From Primorskyibacter flagellatus (GTDB lineage Bacteria; Pseudomonadota; Alphaproteobacteria; Rhodobacterales; Rhodobacteraceae), in contig NZ_BMFJ01000001.1 in NCBI RefSeq assembly GCF_014638275.1, positions 434,001 through 498,000 on the forward strand: a stretch of DNA of 64,000 nt, written 5' to 3'. The notes beneath the pieces are model-generated. The model saw only the letters and a list, made by a program, of their open reading frames with translations, was not told the origin of the DNA and made no database searches. Below, piece after piece: positions 40,623-49,298 of this stretch (position 1 is its first letter; the number at the start of each line of letters is the position of its first letter). Position numbers and translations under genes: made by a program.

Positions 40623-41418
40623 GCGGAGTCTCGGTCAGGCGGTCGGGATGGGTGAAGACCTCGGCCGTGCCATTGCGGGCGAGGGCGACGAGGGTGATGC
40701 CGGCGTCTTCGGCGGTGCGCAGGGCGCGCGCGGTCGGGGCCGAGACGGCGATGAGCATGCCGCAGCCTGCGAGTGCCGACTTCTGGACAAGTTCGATGGA
40801 GACGCGGGAGGTGAGGACAAAGGCGCCGGTCGCGGCATCGGTTCCGGTGCGGGCGAGGGCGCCGATGACTTTGTCGAGCGCATTGTGGCGTCCGACGTCT
40901 TCCCGCGCGATCATTAGGCCCTGCGGGGTCAGGAAGCCTGCCGCATGGACGGCGCGGGTTTCGTCGTGCAGCGGCTGGCGGGTGCGCAGGGTGTCGGTGG
41001 CGGTGGCGATTTGCTCTGCCGTGAGGGCCGAGCGGGCGGTGATTTCCGGCAGGGGGCGGGTGGCCTCTGCCAGGCTGTCGATACCGCAAAGCCCGCAGCC
41101 CACGGGTCCGGCCATGGCGCGGCGGCGGCGGGTCAGGGCGGTGGCCTGCGCATCGGCAAGCCACATGCGGATCTCGATGCCGTCGTCGTGAGGTTCGACG
41201 GTCATTTCGGCGATCTGGGCCGGGTCGGTCACGATGCCCTCGGTCAGGGAGAAGCCGGTGGCGAAATCCTCAAGGTCCGAGGGTGTCGCCATCATCACCG
41301 CCTGTGTTGAGCCGTCGTAGGTCAGGGCGACCGGCACCTCCTCGGGCAGGGTGCGGGTGACGGGGGACGTGCCCCCGGTTCCGATGCGCAGGGCCTTTGC
41401 GGGGGCGGAGGGTGTCAT
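40612..41418 (-). CDS. fdhD: formate dehydrogenase accessory sulfurtransferase FdhD
   Basis: A 268-residue protein that passes sulfur to the molybdenum cofactor so that formate dehydrogenase is active. The catalytic cysteines are visible as GCGLCGID. The C-terminal REDVGRHNALDKVIG is a family hallmark. It is coupled by ATGA to fdsA upstream. Full length; no oddities. Confidence 0.95.
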   Translation of the reverse strand: MTPSAPAKALRIGTGGTSPVTRTLPEEVPVALTYDGSTQAVMMATPSDLEDFATGFSLTEGIVTDPAQIAEMTVEPHDDGIEIRMWLADAQATALTRRRRAMAGPVGCGLCGIDSLAEATRPLPEITARSALTAEQIATATDTLRTRQPLHDETRAVHAAGFLTPQGLMIAREDVGRHNALDKVIGALARTGTDAATGAFVLTSRVSIELVQKSALAGCGMLIAVSAPTARALRTAEDAGITLVALARNGTAEVFTHPDRLTETPHVA

Positions 41419-44339
41419 TCCGCCGCCGGCAGGATGCGGCGCGCGCGGTCGGCCTGTGCGGCGTAGTCGCGCTGCCAGTCCGAGGGGCCGTTGGAGGGGG
41501 CGACCTGCACCGCCGTCACCTTGTATTCCGGGCAGTTGGTGGCCCAGTCGGAATAGTCGGTCGTAACCACGTTGGCCTGTGTATCGGGGTGGTGGAAGGT
41601 TGTGTAGACCACGCCCGGAGAGACGCGGTCGGTGATCGTCGCGCGCAGGGTCGTTTCGCCCGAGCGGGAGGCGAGGCGGATCCAGTCGCCCTCCCTCACG
41701 CCGCGGTTCTCGGCGTCGAAGGGGTGGATCTCCAGCAGATCCTCGTCATGCCAGGCGTTGTTCTCGGTCCGGCGGGTCTGGGCGCCGACATTGTATTGCG
41801 ACAGGATCCGGCCCGTGGTCAGCAGCAGCGGGAACCTCGGCCCGGTCTTTTCGTCGGTAGCCACGTATTCGGTGACGATGAAGCGCCCCTTGCCGCGCAC
41901 GAAGCCGTCGACATGCATCAGCGGCGTGCCCTCGGGTGCGGCGTCGTTGCAGGGCCACTGGACGGAGCCCTTTTCTTCGAGCAGGTCGTAGGTGACGTTG
42001 GCGAAGCTGGGCGTGGTGGCGGCGATTTCTTCCATGATCTGGGCGGGGTGGGTGTAGTGCCAGCCGGCGCCGAGCGCGTTGGCCAGAAGCTGCGTCACCT
42101 CCCAGTCGGCATAACCGTTCTTCGGCTTCATCACCTCGCGCACGCGGTTGATGCGGCGTTCGGCGTTGGTGAAGGTGCCCTCTTTCTCAAGGAAGGAGGA
42201 GCCGGGGAGGAAGACATGGGCGTAATTCGCCGTCTCGTTCAGGAAGAGGTCGTGCACGATCACGCAGTCCATCGCGGCCAGACCTGCGGCGACGTGGTGG
42301 GTGTCGGGGTCGGACTGGAGGATGTCTTCGCCCTGCACGTAGAGCGCCTTGAAGGTGCCTTCGACCGCGGCGTCGAGCATGTTCGGGATCCTGAGGCCGG
42401 GCTCCGGGTCGATCTTCACCTTCCAGAGCGACTCGAAGATCGCGCGGGTTTCGGCGTCTTTCACATGGCGGTAGCCGGGGAGTTCGTGGGGGAAGGAGCC
42501 CATGTCGCAGGAGCCCTGCACGTTGTTCTGCCCGCGCAGCGGGTTCACGCCGGTGCCGGGGCGGCCGATGTTGCCGGTCAACATGGCGAGGTTGGCAATT
42601 GCCATGACGGTGGTGGAGCCCTGCGAATGTTCGGTCACGCCGAGGCCATAGTAGATCGCGCCGTTCGGGGCGGCGGCATAGGCGCGGGCGGCGGCGCGGA
42701 GTGTCGCGGCGGGAACGCCGGTCAGCAGTTCCGTCGCCTCGGGCGAATGGCGGGGGGCGGAGATGAACTCGGCGTAATGCGCGAATTCGTCGGTGTCGCA
42801 GCGGGTGCGGATGAAATCCATGTCCACCAGCCCCTCGGTCACGATGACATGAGCGAGGGCGGAGACGACGGCGACGTTGGTGCCGGGGCGCAGGGGCAGG
42901 TGCCAGCTGTCGCCCATATGCGGGGTTTCCAGCAGGTCGATGCGGCGCGGGTCGAGCACGATCAGCTTCGCGCCCTGACGCAGGCGCTTGCGCAGGCGAG
43001 AGGCGAAGACCGGGTGGCCGTCGGTCGGGTTCGCACCGATGACCACGGCGAGGTCGGTCTGTTCGACGGAGTCGAAGTCCTGCGTGCCGGCGGAGGTGCC
43101 GAAGGTCTGGCCGAGACCGTAGCCGGTCGGGGAATGGCAGACGCGGGCGCAGGTGTCGGTGTTGTTGTTGAGAAAGACCGCGCGGGCGAGTTTCTGGACG
43201 AGGTAGGTTTCCTCGTTCGTGCAGCGGGAGGAGGTGATGACGCCAAGCGCCTTGCGGCCGTGGTCCTGGCGGATTTTCGTCAGGCGGGCGGCGGTGAATT
43301 GCATCGCCTCGTCCCATGAGACTTCGCGCCAGGGCTGGTCGATGCTGTCCCGGATCATCGGGTTCAGGACCCGGTCGGGGTGTTCGGCATAGCCATAGGC
43401 GAAGCGGCCCTTGACGCAGGAATGGCCGCGGTTGGCCTTGCCGTGCTTGTAGGGCGTCATCCGGACCAGCTTGTCGCCGTTGAGTTCCGCCTTGAACGAA
43501 CAGCCGACGCCGCAATAGGCGCAGGTGGTCAGAACGGCGCGGTCGGGGGTGCCGAGTTCGGCCACCGATTTCTCCTGAAGCGTCGCGGTCGGGCAGGCCT
43601 GAACGCAGGCCCCGCAGGAGACGCAGTCGGAGTGCATCGCGTCGTCGGACTTCGCACCGAAGGAGACACGGCTGTCGAAGCCTCGGCCTTCGATGGTCAG
43701 GGCAAAGGTGCCCTGAACCTCTTCGCAGGCGCGCACGCAGCGGGAACAGACGATGCATTTCGCCGGGTCGTAGGTGAAGTAGGGGTTGGAATCGTCCTTG
43801 GGGATATAGCGCGCGTTGGTGGCGGCATCCGGGGCTTTGGCGCGGATGTCGTTGAGCGAAAGCGATCCGGCCGTCGTCGGGGCGTAGTGGTTGTCGCCGG
43901 GCGTGTAGCGGACCTGACGCAGGCCGGTCATGCCCGCCATGTCCTGAAGTTCGCAGTCGCCATTGGCGGCGCAGGTCAGGCAGTCGAGCGGGTGGTCGGA
44001 GATGTAGAGCTCCATCACCCCTTTGCGCAGTTTGGCGAGGCGCGGAGTCTGTGTCTTCACCGCCATGCCTTCCGTAACGGGGGTGGTGCAGGAGGCAGGG
44101 GTGCCGCGTCTCCCTTCGATCTCGACGAGGCAGAGGCGGCAGGAGCCGAAGGCCTCGACCGAGTCGGTGGCGCAGAGCTTGGGGATCTTTATGCCGGCTT
44201 CCATCGCGGCGCGCATGACGGAAGTGCCGGCGGGCACGGTGACGTCGAAGCCGTCGATTTTCAGCGAGACGGTTTCGGTCGCCCGGGGCAGGGGGGTGCC
44301 CATATCCCAGTCCTTCGGGGGGAGGATGAAGTCTTTCAT
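41415..44339 (-). CDS. fdsA: NAD-dependent formate dehydrogenase alpha subunit
   Basis: A 974-residue catalytic subunit oxidising formate to carbon dioxide. The N-terminal NuoG-like part has a (2Fe-2S) set (CATDSVEAFGSCRLC) and His-Cys ligands (HPLDCLTCAANGDCELQ). Two (4Fe-4S) ferredoxin motifs follow (CIVCSRCVRACEE and CVSCGACVQACP), then CAYCGVGC before the bis-MGD domain. The active-site cysteine, in ARVCHSPTGYG, is coded as Cys, not selenocysteine. It joins FdsB and FdsG in the complex. The gap to the next upstream gene holds palindromic repeats. Confidence 0.95.
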   Translation of the reverse strand: MKDFILPPKDWDMGTPLPRATETVSLKIDGFDVTVPAGTSVMRAAMEAGIKIPKLCATDSVEAFGSCRLCLVEIEGRRGTPASCTTPVTEGMAVKTQTPRLAKLRKGVMELYISDHPLDCLTCAANGDCELQDMAGMTGLRQVRYTPGDNHYAPTTAGSLSLNDIRAKAPDAATNARYIPKDDSNPYFTYDPAKCIVCSRCVRACEEVQGTFALTIEGRGFDSRVSFGAKSDDAMHSDCVSCGACVQACPTATLQEKSVAELGTPDRAVLTTCAYCGVGCSFKAELNGDKLVRMTPYKHGKANRGHSCVKGRFAYGYAEHPDRVLNPMIRDSIDQPWREVSWDEAMQFTAARLTKIRQDHGRKALGVITSSRCTNEETYLVQKLARAVFLNNNTDTCARVCHSPTGYGLGQTFGTSAGTQDFDSVEQTDLAVVIGANPTDGHPVFASRLRKRLRQGAKLIVLDPRRIDLLETPHMGDSWHLPLRPGTNVAVVSALAHVIVTEGLVDMDFIRTRCDTDEFAHYAEFISAPRHSPEATELLTGVPAATLRAAARAYAAAPNGAIYYGLGVTEHSQGSTTVMAIANLAMLTGNIGRPGTGVNPLRGQNNVQGSCDMGSFPHELPGYRHVKDAETRAIFESLWKVKIDPEPGLRIPNMLDAAVEGTFKALYVQGEDILQSDPDTHHVAAGLAAMDCVIVHDLFLNETANYAHVFLPGSSFLEKEGTFTNAERRINRVREVMKPKNGYADWEVTQLLANALGAGWHYTHPAQIMEEIAATTPSFANVTYDLLEEKGSVQWPCNDAAPEGTPLMHVDGFVRGKGRFIVTEYVATDEKTGPRFPLLLTTGRILSQYNVGAQTRRTENNAWHDEDLLEIHPFDAENRGVREGDWIRLASRSGETTLRATITDRVSPGVVYTTFHHPDTQANVVTTDYSDWATNCPEYKVTAVQVAPSNGPSDWQRDYAAQADRARRILPAAE

Positions 44340-44381
44340 GTCAGCGGCTCCGGACGGCGGGAAGGTTGCCTCTCACCCCGG

Positions 44382-44590
44382 CCCTCTTCCTCGGGGGAAG
44401 AGGGGGGGGCGCTTGGCGGGACGGGGGCCTTTGTCTGGCGGGGGCGTGTGTGGAAGGTGCCGAGACCCCCTCCCTGGCCCTCCCCCTGGGAGGGGAAGGG
44501 GAGGGCGACCACAAGCGTGGATTTGGATGGGGGCATGGTGTGCGTCACGGGCGTCCCCTCCCCTTTCAGGGGGAGGGTCAGGGAGGGGGT
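44382..44590. repeat. palindromic GC-rich repeats upstream of fdsA
   Basis: A 9-bp hairpin CCCTCTTCC/GGAAGAGGG (44382-44404) is followed by a 37-bp imperfect inverted repeat: arm 44465-44501 begins ACCCCCTCCCTG, arm 44554-44590 ends CAGGGAGGGGGT. The 283-base gap 44340-44622 has no credible gene; the minus frame across it is only the repeats read as peptide. Such elements are scattered in many alphaproteobacteria. Here they lie between fdsA and the rest of its operon and may tune its expression. Confidence 0.7.
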
Positions 44591-44622
44591 TGAGAAGTCC
44601 GGAGAGGGGTTGCGGGCCGGGA

Positions 44623-44838
44623 TCATGTCTTGCCCTTTTTCAGCGCGGCGAGTTCGTGGGCGACCAGCGCGTTCGCGTGGCCGTGGCCCAATCCGTGTTC
44701 TTGCTTGAGGAAGGCGACGATCTCCATGTGCTTCATCCCGGCCCGTTCGCGCACCATGGCAAGCCAGTGGTCGACCGGCTGACCGTATTTCGCCTCGATC
44801 GAGGGGAAGTAGGAGGCGGGGCCTTTTACCTTGTCCAT
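44623..44838 (-). CDS. DUF4287 domain small protein inside the fds operon
   Basis: A 71-residue protein (MDKVKGPASYFPSIEAKYGQ) with the DUF4287 pattern: HWLAMVRERAGMKHMEIVAFL, then HGLGHGHANALVAHELA. These helical domains are usually stand-alone and uncharacterised. The start at 44838 was chosen because upstream sequence is palindromic repeat. It interrupts fdsB-fdsA order and is flanked on both sides by repeats, so it probably entered as a cassette. No link to formate metabolism is established. Confidence 0.8.
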   Translation of the reverse strand: MDKVKGPASYFPSIEAKYGQPVDHWLAMVRERAGMKHMEIVAFLKQEHGLGHGHANALVAHELAALKKGKT

Positions 44839-44878
44839 CGTTGGGCTCCGTGGCGGGTGTGGCTCCGCCTCACCCCGG

Positions 44879-44983
44879 CCCTCTCCCCCGCGGGGAGAGG
44901 GAGGGTGCGTGCCGAACGGATCGCCGGAATGGTAGCGCCGCGCCGGTGGCTGGCGCAATTCCTTCTCCCCGCGGGGGAGAGGG
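44879..44983. repeat. inverted pair of CCCTCTCCCC palindromes
   Basis: CCCTCTCCCC, loop CGC, GGGGAGAGGG (44879-44901) is itself a hairpin. A near-identical copy lies at 44961-44983 in opposite orientation. They fill the gap between the DUF4287 gene and fdsB and belong to the same style of dispersed repeat as the elements at 44382-44590 and near 25878. Confidence 0.7.
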
Positions 44984-45001
44984 TGACGGGGACGGCGCGG
45001 A

Positions 45002-46540
45002 TCATTCCGCCGCTTCCTTCATACCGAATTCCTCCGGGAAGAGGCGCAGCGCGGACATTACCGGGTAGGGCGTAAACCCGCCAAGCGCGCAGAGCGAGCC
45101 GTCCTTCATCGTCTCGCAGAGGTCGGTGAGGATTTCGACCGCGCCCGTGTCTCCGGCGGCGATGCGGTCGATGGTTTCCACGCCGCGCACCGCGCCGATC
45201 CGGCAGGGGGTGCATTTGCCGCAGCTCTCCACGGCGCAGAACTCCATGGCAAAGCGGGCCATGCCGCGCATGTCCGCCGTGTCGTCGAAGACCACGAGGC
45301 CGGCGTGGCCGATCAGGCCGCCCGCGCCGTCGAATTCCTCGTATCCGAAGGGGGTGTCGAACTGGTGCGGGGCGAAATAGGCGCCAAGCGGGCCGCCGAC
45401 CTGAACCGCCTTCACGGGGCGGCCCGATGCGGTGCCGCCGCCGAGATCGTTCACGATGTCGCCCAGTGGCATGCCGAAGGCGGTCTCGAAGAGGCCGCCG
45501 TGCTTCACGTTCCCGGCGATCTGCAAGGGGATCGTGCCGAGCGACCGGCCAAGGCCGAAGTCCGCGTAATGTTGCGCTCCCTTCTCGAAGATCACCGGCA
45601 CGGTGGCGAGAGAGATCACGTTGTTCACCACGGTCGGCCTGCCGAATGCACCTTCCAGAGCGGGCAGGGGCGGCTTGGCGCGGACCACGCCGCGCTTGCC
45701 TTCGAGCGAGTTGAGGAGGGAGGTTTCCTCTCCGCAGACATAGGCCCCGGCACCGACGCGGACTTCCATGTCGAAGGTCCGGCCTGAGCCGAGGATGTCG
45801 AGGCCGAGCCATCCGGCCTCCCGCGCGAGGCGGATCGCGCGCTCCATCGTGGCGATGGCGTCGGGATATTCCGAGCGGATGTAGACAAAGCCCTTGGTTG
45901 CGCCGGTGCCCAGTCCGGCAATCGCCATGCCCTCGATCAGGGTGAAGGGGTCGCCCTCCATCAGCATGCGGTCGGCGAAGGTACCGGAGTCGCCCTCGTC
46001 GGCGTTGCAGACGATGTACTTCCGATCGGCCTCTGCCTGCCGGACCGTGTCCCACTTGATACCGGTCGGGAAGCCCGCGCCCCCGCGTCCGCGCAGACCC
46101 GACGTCCTGACCTCCTCCACGATCTGCTCTGCCGTCATGGCGAGGGCGCGGCGCAGGCCGGTCAGACCTCCGTGGGCCTCGTAGTCGGTCAGCGAGAGCG
46201 GGTCGGTGATGCCGCAGCGGGCAAAGGTCAGGCGGGTCTGCCTGGCGAAGAAGGGGATGGTGTCGACGGGGCCGAGCGTTTCGGCGCTTCCGTCCAGCAG
46301 GGCAGGAACCATGTCGGGCGTGACGGGGCCATGGGCGATGCGGCCCGCGCCCCGGTCGATTTCGACCAGCGGTTCGAGCCAGACCATGCCGCGCGATCCG
46401 GTGCGGATGAGGTCAACCGAGAGACCGCGCGCCTCTGCCTCCTGCGTGATCGCCTTCGCGACCTGTTCCGCGCCAAGCGATTTGGCGGCGCTGTCGCAGG
46501 AGAGGTAGATATTCATCGGGGCGGTCTTGCCTTCCGTCAT
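45002..46540 (-). CDS. fdsB: NAD-dependent formate dehydrogenase beta subunit
   Basis: A 512-residue NuoF-like diaphorase subunit that passes electrons to NAD via FMN. The start at 46540 overlaps the fdsG stop by ATGA. An N-terminal thioredoxin-like domain (NIYLSCDSAAKSLGAEQ) precedes the NADH/FMN-binding GLRGRGGAGFPTGIKW, CNADEGDSGTFADR and the (4Fe-4S) motif ESCGKCTPCRIG. Length is normal for FdsB. Confidence 0.94.
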   Translation of the reverse strand: MTEGKTAPMNIYLSCDSAAKSLGAEQVAKAITQEAEARGLSVDLIRTGSRGMVWLEPLVEIDRGAGRIAHGPVTPDMVPALLDGSAETLGPVDTIPFFARQTRLTFARCGITDPLSLTDYEAHGGLTGLRRALAMTAEQIVEEVRTSGLRGRGGAGFPTGIKWDTVRQAEADRKYIVCNADEGDSGTFADRMLMEGDPFTLIEGMAIAGLGTGATKGFVYIRSEYPDAIATMERAIRLAREAGWLGLDILGSGRTFDMEVRVGAGAYVCGEETSLLNSLEGKRGVVRAKPPLPALEGAFGRPTVVNNVISLATVPVIFEKGAQHYADFGLGRSLGTIPLQIAGNVKHGGLFETAFGMPLGDIVNDLGGGTASGRPVKAVQVGGPLGAYFAPHQFDTPFGYEEFDGAGGLIGHAGLVVFDDTADMRGMARFAMEFCAVESCGKCTPCRIGAVRGVETIDRIAAGDTGAVEILTDLCETMKDGSLCALGGFTPYPVMSALRLFPEEFGMKEAAE

Positions 46541-47013
46541 GCGCCTGCCTCCGCCAGTGCCGCGTCGATGCGGGCGGCGTCGGCGCGGCCGATCAGCCGT
46601 TCGCCCACCATCGCCGCCGGTCCGCAGGCGCAGAGTCCGAGGCAATAGACCGGTTCCACCGTCACCGCGCCGTCCGGGGTGGTGCCGTGCCAGTCCAGTC
46701 CGAACCGGTCGAGCACCGAGGCCGCGAGTGCATTGGCCCCCGTCGCCTGACAGGCCTCCGCCCGGCAGAGTTTCAGGGTCAAGCGGCCCGCCGGGGCCTC
46801 GCGGAAATCGTGGTAAAAGGAGACGACGCCGTGCACCTCCGCCTTCGTCAGTCGCAGGGCGTCGGCGATCAGGGGCAGGGCGGCTTCCGGGATGTGACCG
46901 AAGCGGGACTGGAGCGCGTGCAGGATCGGCAGGAGGGGGCCTTCGCGGTGACGCTCCGCCTCGATGATGGCGCGGATTTCGCCGGGCTCTGCTGTGGTCG
47001 CTTGGTGACTCAT
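46537..47013 (-). CDS. fdsG: NAD-dependent formate dehydrogenase gamma subunit
   Basis: A 158-residue NuoE-like (2Fe-2S) protein. Ligands are visible as LCRAEACQATG and VYCLGLCACGPA. The start at 47013 was chosen for GGGGAGAG upstream; a longer frame from 47046 lacks a ribosome site. It is the first gene of the operon and links FdsB to FdsA electron flow. A LysR-type box lies 71 bases upstream. Confidence 0.93.
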   Translation of the reverse strand: MSHQATTAEPGEIRAIIEAERHREGPLLPILHALQSRFGHIPEAALPLIADALRLTKAEVHGVVSFYHDFREAPAGRLTLKLCRAEACQATGANALAASVLDRFGLDWHGTTPDGAVTVEPVYCLGLCACGPAAMVGERLIGRADAARIDAALAEAGA

Positions 47014-47083
47014 CTGGCTCTCCCCTGTTCGTCCGCCATGCTGCACAATGGTTGAGAAATCAATATCGGTGTTCCGTCAGTCG

Positions 47084-47098
47084 ATAGGGTTTTTCTAT
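47084..47098. promoter_or_regulatory. ATAG-N7-CTAT LysR-type box before fdsG
   Basis: ATAGGGTTTTTCTAT has the T-N11-A form of LysR regulator sites. It overlaps the stop codon of the LysR gene and lies 71 bases before the fdsG start. An identical half-site arrangement occurs before the LysR gene (48022-48036), so both are probably bound by this regulator. Confidence 0.6.
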
Positions 47099-47994
47099 TG
47101 AAGCCGGGAGATGCGTGCAGCCTCTGTCATCAGGGCGTCCAGCACGGGGGTGTGCGGTTCCTGATATTCGGTAATCAGACCAACGGTATAGGCCAGCGGT
47201 GCGCCACTGATCGGAACGGCGGCCATGGGTTTTCCGGCGACGAGGAAATCCGCCAGATCGCCCGGCAACACCGTCACCCAGTCCCCCCGCATGACCATGG
47301 AGGCGAGCACGACGGTCGAATTCGCCTCGATCTCGGCGTAGGGCCGCGCCTCCGGTTCTGGCCCGGCGGCGTGAAGGTTGCGGTTGATGATCCGGCGGTT
47401 CTGCATTTCCGGCGTGAGAAGGCACAGCTGCTGCCCCGCGACCTCCGCCCAGGTCACATGAGCGCGCGCGGAGAGGGGGTGACTGCGGTGACAGACCAGC
47501 CGGTAAGTTTCCCGGTACAGCTCTACCGTGCTGACCCGGCCAAGCGGTTCGTTGTCGAGATAACTGATCCCGGCGTCGATCTCGAGGTTTTCCAGAAGGG
47601 TCAGCACGGTCTGCGAGGAGGCGGAGCGGACGGACGCGCCGATGCCGGGGTGGCGGGCGTTCAGGTCGGCCACCAGGTGCGACGCCCATGTGAGGGCGGT
47701 CGGAATCACCGCGAGGCGCAGCTGCCCGGTCAGCCCGTCCCGCTTCGCCCGCATCTCGTCCCGCAGGCGGCGCGAGTCCCCGACGATCCTGCGGGCCATG
47801 ACCAGGGCGCGCTGACCTTCGGGGGTCAGCCCGCCGTAACGCGATCCGCGTTCCACCAGTTTGACGCCAAGATGTTCCTCAAGCTGGCGGATCCCGGCGG
47901 ACAGGGTGGGCTGGGTGATCGACAGGGACTCCGCCGCCCGGCCGAAGTGACGCTCCTGCGCGAGGGCGATCAGCATCTCAAGCTTGTTAATCAC
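47095..47994 (-). CDS. LysR family regulator of the formate dehydrogenase operon
   Basis: A 299-residue LysR protein. The N-terminal winged helix-turn-helix reads FGRAAESLSITQPTLSAGIR, and a periplasmic-binding-like effector domain follows. It lies directly upstream of fdsG on the same strand, the position of FdsR in Rhodobacter and Cupriavidus. Its own promoter and the fdsG promoter share an ATAG-N7-CTAT dyad. Formate or nitrate signals are possible effectors, by family analogy. Confidence 0.9.
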   Translation of the reverse strand: MINKLEMLIALAQERHFGRAAESLSITQPTLSAGIRQLEEHLGVKLVERGSRYGGLTPEGQRALVMARRIVGDSRRLRDEMRAKRDGLTGQLRLAVIPTALTWASHLVADLNARHPGIGASVRSASSQTVLTLLENLEIDAGISYLDNEPLGRVSTVELYRETYRLVCHRSHPLSARAHVTWAEVAGQQLCLLTPEMQNRRIINRNLHAAGPEPEARPYAEIEANSTVVLASMVMRGDWVTVLPGDLADFLVAGKPMAAVPISGAPLAYTVGLITEYQEPHTPVLDALMTEAARISRLQ

Positions 47995-48019
47995 GATTTC
48001 CGACCGATGCGCTTTGTTC

Positions 48020-48038
48020 CGATAGGTATGGCCTATCG
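48020..48038. promoter_or_regulatory. CGATAGG-N5-CCTATCG dyad before the LysR gene
   Basis: CGATAGGTATGGCCTATCG is a 7-bp perfect dyad containing ATAG-N7-CTAT, 26 bases before the LysR start codon at 47994. It is the expected autoregulatory site and matches the box before fdsG. Confidence 0.6.
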
Positions 48039-48183
48039 TAACGATGCTTAAGCCGTGACGACAGCCCTCTCAGGGGCAAAGCGGCGCAGATCTGGATGCC
48101 GCGCGCCTCCAATCCCGCCCCGCCATGGCCTCCGGCGGCCCGGAACGTTAGGCTGCCCCCATGCAAACAACCGGGAGAGACAC

Positions 48184-49197
48184 ATGCCGCCGCTGACGGA
48201 AGCCGACGAGATTTCCAACATCGCCTTCGGATTCATGGGATCCAAAGCCCTGTTCGTCGCGCTCGACCTCGGGCTGTTCACCGCGCTTTCGGACGGCGCG
48301 CTCACGGCGGAGGAGATCGGCGCGCGCACCGGCATCCACCGCGACCGGGCCGAGACGCTGGCCACCGCACTCGCCGGGCTGGGGCTTCTGGTGGTGGCGG
48401 AGGGGCGCTATGCGAACTCTCCGGCGGCGGAGGCCTTTCTGGTGGCCGGGGCCAAGTACGACTTCGGCGACTACCTGCGCCTTCAGGTCGGTCAGCAGAT
48501 GTACCCGCTGCTCGACCAACTGGAACCGGCGGTGAAGGGGACGCTGTCCGACGGCGATACGGCGAGCTACGAACAGTGGTTCTCCGACCCCGATCAGGCG
48601 CGGTTGTATTCCGAAAGCCAGCATGCCGGGTCGCTTGGCCCCGCCCGGCAGTTGGCGAAGAAGGTCGATTTTTCTGACGCGCGGCACCTGCTTGACGTCG
48701 GCGGGGGGACGGGGGCCTTTGCGATCACGCTCTGCAAGCGGTTCCCGGAGCTGACCGCGACCATCGTAGATTTCCCGAACGTCGCCGATCTGGGGCGGGC
48801 TTATGTGGAGGAGGCGGGGTTGTCCGACCGGGTCAGATATGTCGACGGCAATGCGCTGAAGACCGGCTGGCCCGGGGATCAGGACGTCGTGCTGATGTCC
48901 TACCTGCTGTCCGGCGTGCCGGGGAGTTCCCATGAAGGGCTGATCGCGGATGCGGAGAAGGCGCTGGTCCCCGGCGGGCGCATCGTGATCCACGACTTCA
49001 TGGTGCACGAGGACCGCAGCGGACCGGGACTGGCCGCGCTCTGGCAACTGCAGCACACCGCCTTCACGCCCGAGGCGCGGTCGGTCGACACCGGCACCCT
49101 GACCTCGGAACTCGAGGCCGGAGGGTTCGGCGCGGTCGAGGTGGTCGAGATGATCCCGCGCATGACGATGCTGGCAACGGGGCTGAAGGCGGCCTGA
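48184..49197 (+). CDS. SAM-dependent O-methyltransferase (hydroxyindole/caffeate type)
   Basis: A 337-residue methyltransferase. An N-terminal winged-helix dimerisation domain (FGFMGSKALFVALDLGLFTA, GIHRDRAETLATALAGLGLL) is followed by the SAM site LLDVGGGTGAFAI and GGRIVIHDFMV. It resembles class II plant-type O-methyltransferases (PF00891 type). The ATG at 48184 follows GGGAGAG. No pathway partner adjoins it; the next feature is a tRNA. The substrate is unknown. Confidence 0.8.
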   Translation: MPPLTEADEISNIAFGFMGSKALFVALDLGLFTALSDGALTAEEIGARTGIHRDRAETLATALAGLGLLVVAEGRYANSPAAEAFLVAGAKYDFGDYLRLQVGQQMYPLLDQLEPAVKGTLSDGDTASYEQWFSDPDQARLYSESQHAGSLGPARQLAKKVDFSDARHLLDVGGGTGAFAITLCKRFPELTATIVDFPNVADLGRAYVEEAGLSDRVRYVDGNALKTGWPGDQDVVLMSYLLSGVPGSSHEGLIADAEKALVPGGRIVIHDFMVHEDRSGPGLAALWQLQHTAFTPEARSVDTGTLTSELEAGGFGAVEVVEMIPRMTMLATGLKAA

Positions 49198-49298
49198 GCC
49201 GGGTTTGGGCGCCGCTTCCCCGACCGGCCCGCGCCGCTGCCTGTGCCGCCTCCGGCCCAGCCGGTCGGATTTCCGATTGCGGGGCCGAGAGCGATGCC

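Noticed and set aside
41415-44339. Selenocysteine at the formate dehydrogenase active site.
   Set aside because: The active-site position in ARVCHSPT is a normal Cys codon and no in-frame TGA occurs.
44336-44626. A 96-codon minus-strand frame between fdsA and the DUF4287 gene.
   Set aside because: Its peptide is only the palindromic repeats read through (LPLKGEG-type segments often mis-annotated as genes).
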